Origin: Mesostigma viride
Taxonomy: Eukaryota; Streptophyta; Mesostigmatophyceae; Mesostigmatales; Mesostigmataceae
Length of the DNA stretch: 58,145 nucleotides
NCBI GenBank assembly: GCA_009746045.1
Contig: RPFO01000189.1
Location: 1,016,248 to 1,074,392 of the forward strand
Direction of reading: 5' to 3'
The notes under the pieces were generated by a model. The model had not been told where the DNA came from, made no database searches, and saw only the letters and a list, made by a program, of their open reading frames with translations. Below, one piece after another: positions 53,014 through 58,145 of the stretch; positions within the stretch are counted from its first letter, which is position 1; each line of letters starts with the position of its first letter. Position numbers and translations under genes: made by a program.

Positions 53014-56000
53014 CCCTACCGACCGACCGACCGACCGACCAACCGACCGACCAACCGACCGACCGACCGACTGACCGACCGACCGACCGACCGACCGACC
53101 GACCGACCGACCGACCGACCGACCGACCGACCGACCGACCGACCGACCGACCGACCGACGACCGACCGACCGACCGACGACCGACCGACCGACCGACCGA
53201 CCGACCGACCCGACCGACCGACCGACCGACCGACCGACCGACCGACCGACCGACCGACTGACCGACCGACCGACCGACCGACCGACCGACGACGACCGAC
53301 CCACCCACCCACCCACCCACCCACCCACCCACCCACCCACCCACCCACCACCCACCCACCCACCCACCACCCACCCACCCACCCACCCACCCACCCACCC
53401 ACCCACCCACCCACCCACCCACCCACCCACCCACCCACCCACCCACCCAACCACCCACCCACCCACCCACCCATCCACCCACCCACCCACCCACCCACCC
53501 ACCCACCACCCACCCACCCACCCACCCACCCACCCACCCACCCACCCACCCACCCACCCACCACCCACCCACCCACCCACCCACCACCCACCACCCACCC
53601 ACCCAGCCACCCACCCACCCACCCACCCAGCCGCCCACCACCCACCCACCCAGCCGCCCACCCACCCACCCACCCAGCCGCCACCCACCCACCCACCCAC
53701 CCACCCACCCACCCACCCACCCAGCCGCCCACCCATCCACCCACCCACCCACCCACCCACCCACCCACCCACCCACCCACCCACCCACCCACCCACCCAC
53801 CCACCCACCCACCCACCCACCACCCACCACCCACCCACCCACCACCCCGCCCGCCCGCCCGCCCGCCCGCCCGCCGCCCGCCCGCCGCCCGCCCGAATGC
53901 CCGCCCGCCCGCCCGCGCCGCCCGCCGCCCGCCCGCCCGCCCGCCCGCCCGCGCCGCCCGCCCGCCCGAATGCCCGCCCGCCCGCCCGCCTGCCCGCCCG
54001 CCCACCCACCCACCCACCCACCCACCCACCCACCCACCACCCACCCACCCAACCACCCACCCACCCACCCACCCACCCACCCACCACCCACCCATCCACC
54101 CACCCACCCACCACCCACCCACCCACCCACCCACCCACCCACCCACCCACCCACCCACCCACCCACCCACCCACCCACCCACCCACCACCCACCCACCCA
54201 CCACCCACCCACCCACCCACCCACCCACCCACCCACCCACCCACCCACCCACCCACCCACCCAGCCACCACCCACCCACCCACCCAGCCGCCCACCCACC
54301 CACCCACCCAGCCGCCCACCACCACCCACCCAGCCGCCCACCCACCCACCCACCCACCCACCCACCCACCCACCCAGCCGCCCACCCACCCACCCACCCA
54401 CCCACCCACCCACCCACCCACCCACCACCCCCCACCCACCCACCCACCCACCCCGCCCGCCGCCCGCCCGCCGCCCGCCGCCCCGCCCGCCCGCCCGCCC
54501 GAATGCCCGCCCGCCCGCCCGCCCGCCGCCCGCCCGCCGCCCGCCGCCGCCCGCCCGCCCGCCCGCCCGCCCGCCCGCCCGAATGCCGCCCGCCCGCCCG
54601 CCTGCCGCGCCCGCCCCCCCCACCCACCCACCCACCCACCCCACCCACCCACCCACGACCGACCGACCGACCGACCGACCGACCGACCGACGACCGACCG
54701 ACCGACCGACCGACCGACCGACCGACGACCGACCGACCGGACCCACCCACACCACCCACCCACCCACCCACCCACCCACCCACCCACCCACCCCACCCAC
54801 CACCCACCCAGCCCCACCCACCCACCCACCCACCCACCCACCCACCCACCCACCCCACCCACCCACCCACCCACCCACCCACCCACCACCCACCCACCCA
54901 CCCACCCACCCACCCACCCACCCACCCACCCACCCACCCACCCACCCAGCCGCCCACCCACCCACCCACCCACCCACCCACCCACCCACCCACCCACCCA
55001 CCCACCCACCCACCCACCCACCCACCCACCCACCCACCCACCCACCCACCCACCCACCCACCCACCACCCACCACCCACCACCCAACCACCCACCCACCA
55101 CCCACCCATCCACCCACCCACCCACCACCCACCCACCCACCCACCCACCCACCCACCACCCACCCACCCACCCACCCACCACACCCACCCACCCACACAC
55201 CACCACCCACCCACCCACCCACCCACCCACCCACCCACCCCACCCAGCCGCCCACCCACCCACCCACCAGCCGCCCACCCACCCACCCAGCCGCCCACCC
55301 ACCCACCCACCCAGCCCCCACCCACCCACCCACCCAGCCGCCCACCACCCACCCACCCACCCACCCACCCACCCACCCAGCCGCCCACCCACCACCCACC
55401 CACCCACCCACCCACCCACCCACCCACCACCCACCCACCCACCCACCCACCCACCCCCACCCACCCACCACCCACCCACCCACCCACCCACCCACCACCC
55501 CGCCCGCCGCCGCCCGCCCGCCCGCCCGCCCGCCCGCCCGCCCGCGCCGCCCGCCGCCCGCCCGCCCGCCCGCCGCCCGCCCGCCCGCCGCCCGCCCGCC
55601 CGCCGCGCCGCCCGCCCGAATGCCCGCCCGCCGCCCGCCTGCCCGCCCGCCCACCCACCCACCCACCACCCACCCACCCACCCACCGACCGACCGACCGA
55701 CCGACCGACCGACCGACCGACCCGATCCACCGACCGACCGACGACCGACCGACCGAGACCGCGACCGACCGACGCCGACCGACCGACCGACGACCGACGA
55801 CCGAACCGACCGACGACCGACGACGACCGACCGACCGACCGACCGACCGACCGACCGACCGACCCGACCGACGACCGACCGACCGACCGACTGACCGACC
55901 GACCGACCGACCGACCGACGACGACGACCGCCGGCCGACCGACCGACCGACCGACGACCGACCGGGCCGACCGACCGGCCGAACCGACCCGACCGACCGA

Positions 56001-56470
56001 CCGACCGACCGAGAAGACCCGGCGAGCCGACCGACCGCGACCTACATACGACTACTCCCCGACTCCTCTACCACCTACCTTCTACCTAACCTACCTACCT
56101 ACCTACCTACCAACCCTACCTACCTACCTAACCTACCTACCTACCTACCTACCTACCCCCTACCTACCTACCTACCTACCTACCTACCTTACCTACTACC
56201 TACTCCTACCTACCTACCTACCTACCTACCTACCTATCCTACCTACTACCTACCATACCTACCTATACCTACCTACCTAACTACCTACCTACCTACCTAC
56301 CTACCTACCTAACTACCTACTACCTACCTACCTACCTACCTACCTACCACCTACCTACCTACCTACCTACCTACCCTATCCTACTACCTACCTACCTACC
56401 TACCTACCTACCTACCTACCTACTACCTACCTACACTACCTACACCTACCTACCTAGCCTACCCACAACC
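53014..56470. repeat. 3.5-kb drifting tetranucleotide megasatellite
   Basis: Almost pure period-4 DNA that changes motif in blocks: GACC (53014-53290), ACCC (to about 53845), GCCC (to 54000), ACCC (to 54455), GCCC (to 54615), ACCC and GACC (to 54738), ACCC (to 55500), GCCC (to 55650), GACC (55686-56040), CTAC (56050-56460). The odd marker GAATGCC recurs inside every GCCC block (53894, 53968, 54500, 54590, 55618), showing that whole multi-motif modules were duplicated. One-base slips are frequent. Frames of 900 or more codons on both strands are artefacts of two- or four-codon periodicity. Confidence 0.95.
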
Positions 56471-56574
56471 CGTGATGGATCATCGCCTGCATGCTGGTTG
56501 ATGCGTTAGTTGAACGGGTCAGTTTGAGCTCTAGATTCTAGGCCTTGGGTTTGAGTTAAAGGTGTGTTGTAGAG

Positions 56575-57095
56575 CGCCACGCACCTCCATTGCATCGTAC
56601 CACCACGGATAGGACGCGTACGCCCGCGTTCGGAAGCTAGTGTAATATGCCTTACCGCTCGCGGTGGACGCCGCGTTGCAAATAACCTCAAGTGAGCTCC
56701 CCATATCCACGACAAACTTGCTCAGAAGGCGCTGTCGCGAGAGAGTGACGTTGGCGCAGTTGCCGGGACGTGTCAAAAACGTGCTCCCGCACCCCCATGA
56801 AGTCGATGCTGCCATCCACGGCGGGGTGCAACTCCGTACGCGGACAGCTGCACCAACGATGAATGTTCCGTCGGCCCGAGAACCCGTCGACGGTGATAAA
56901 GGCCCGCAGGTTTCACAACCACGATCCCGCGGTCGGGTCAGGGACTCGTAGGCCATGCTGCCCTGACGAGGCCGTTAGAGGTAGATGGTTCACGCCGGTC
57001 AGGGGGCCAAGTAGGGGTCCCATTTCGGTATAGTGAAACGTGCGACCCAGTTGGTGTTGGGAACAGGGGTGCTCGTCGAAACCCTTGAAGTTGGC
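56575..57095 (-). pseudogene. Frameshifted choice-of-anchor-E-type domain copy
   Basis: Reading the minus strand, the landmarks of the domain at 51361-52027 recur in the right order but in different frames: RFTIPKWDPYLAP, then LTGVN, MAYESLT, DGSIDFMG, then SRQRLLSKFVVDMGSSLEV and NAASTASGKAYYTSFRTRAY. The last compares with ATSTASGSGNVITQFRTFAA in the intact gene. At least three frame changes are needed. The last segment ends ATGGAG|GTGCGT, a possible donor. It is either a decayed paralogue or a real exon damaged by sequence errors near the repeats. It faces the intact gene tail to tail. Confidence 0.65.
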
Positions 57096-57099
57096 GTGG

Positions 57100-57890
57100 C
57101 GCAGGTGGTGGGGGTGGTGGCGGGGGAGGAGGGGCGGGCGGAGAGGAAGCGGGCGGGGAGGAGGGGAGTGGGTGGAGGAGGGTGGGCGGCGGTGGGGGGG
57201 TGGGGGGGGGTGAGGGGGAGGGGGGGGAGGCGGGGGGGGCGGGGAGGAGGGAGAGGAGGCGGAGGGGGAGGGGGAGGAGGGGGAGGGGGTGGCGGTGCGT
57301 GGGGGCGGTGGGCGGGGGTGGGCGGGTGGTGAGGGGTTGGCGTGGGGTGGTGCGGTGGCGGATGGCGGGGTGGGGGTGGAGGCGGGTGGTGGCGGCGTGG
57401 TTGGTGGTGGGTGGTGGCGGTGGTGGCGGTGGTGGTGGGGTGGTGGCGGCGGTGGTGGTTGGGGGCGTGGTGGATGGCCGCGGGGTGGAGGGGGTGGAGG
57501 GGGTGGGTGGTGGCGGTGTGAGAGGGCGGTGGCGGTGGTGTGGTAGGCGGTGGTGGAGGGGGGGGGTGGGGTGGAGTGGGAGGGGGGTGGGGGTGGAGGA
57601 GGTGGGGTGGGGGGTGGGGGTGGCGGAGGTGGGGGTGGTGGATGGTGGGGGTGTGGCGGTGTGTGGTGCGGCGGGGGTGGAGGGGGTGGAGGGGGTGCGA
57701 GGGGTGGAGGGGTGGGTGGTGGCGGTGAGAGGGGCGTGGCGGTGTGGTGGTGCGTGGTGGAGGGGTGGGGGTGGGGGTGGAGGGGTGGGGTGGGGGTGGA
57801 AGGAGGTGGGGGTGGGGTGGGTGGAGGAGGTGGGGTGTGGAGTGGGGGTGGTGGCGGTGGTGGTGGCGGTGGCGAGGGATGGCCGCACTC
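57100..57890. repeat. G-rich (GGTGGN)n imperfect repeat
   Basis: About 790 bp of runs of 2-10 G separated by T, C or A, strongly strand-asymmetric (G on plus). Poly-Gly/Val/Trp frames on plus and poly-Pro/His/Thr frames on minus are artefacts. The many G-runs could form quadruplexes. Confidence 0.9.
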
Positions 57891-58145
57891 ACATAGACAG
57901 ACATCCACACATTAGGAAAACCAACATCATTAAGCCATATATAGCACAAAAACACACCCTCATTAAGCATATTTGACAACAGGCATGGTCACAACACAGG
58001 GATGACCTCTATTCAGAAAGCAATCTGACATATGTTCTATTATATCATAGGCCAATCTCACTGATGTCCATGCTTGTATTGATAGGCTTTAACGGTGGGC
58101 GGGTCGGGCGGGCGGGCAGGCAGGCGGCGGTAGGTGGGGTGAGTA
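57891..58145. other. Right edge, no gene seen
   Basis: No supported exon. A short GGGC/GGCA tetranucleotide run lies at about 58096-58126, again resembling the period-4 arrays. Confidence 0.5.

Noticed and set aside
52823-56312. Open frames of 665-1090 codons on both strands in the tetranucleotide array
   Set aside because: Pure period-4 DNA lacking stop triplets stays open on its own. The peptides are four-residue cycles (for example PTHP, GGWV) with no conserved features.

Overview
This window is nuclear DNA from a eukaryote with small GC-rich exons, GT-AG introns (one GC-AG), and introns and intergenic DNA packed with simple-sequence and tandem repeats. A tubulin-tyrosine-ligase gene points to a microtubule-rich, perhaps flagellated, protist or alga. 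Nothing fixes the lineage, and Chlamydomonas-type TGTAA polyadenylation signals were not seen near the stops I checked. All gene models were built by hand from open frames, splice signals and phase matching.

Layout, left to right. (1) 1-1302, minus: large low-complexity exon running off the window edge. (2) 2714-5212, minus: three phase-compatible exons of an unidentified gene. (3) 6076-14199, minus: complete 13-exon tubulin-tyrosine-ligase-like gene (about 569 aa). (4) 15193-25433, plus: complete 9-exon ARMC8 gene (700 aa), the armadillo subunit of the CTLH/GID E3 ubiquitin ligase. It is divergent from the TTL gene across about 1 kb. (5) 25434-31562: mostly non-coding, with a TIR element, a decayed LINE reverse-transcriptase fragment and an insertion flanked by 16-bp direct repeats. 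(6) 31563-47964, minus: a 13-exon gene for a 2553-aa protein joining a cupredoxin-like domain, a C2H2 zinc finger, helical segments and a very long disordered poly-Gln tail. I do not recognise this architecture. (7) 48942-52182, plus: 4-exon secreted protein with a choice-of-anchor-E-type beta domain. (8) 53014-56470: 3.5 kb array of drifting tetranucleotide repeats. (9) 56575-57095, minus: frameshifted second copy of the choice-of-anchor-E-type domain, convergent with gene 7. (10) 57.1-57.9 kb: G-rich repeat.

The most unusual signal runs across genes. At about ten exon boundaries in five genes, the exon edge with its splice site has been locally duplicated, one to three times, into the neighbouring intron, and the copies have decayed. 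This suggests a genome-wide process acting on splice junctions. The very long open frames in the repeat arrays are artefacts of the repeat period and are not annotated as genes.
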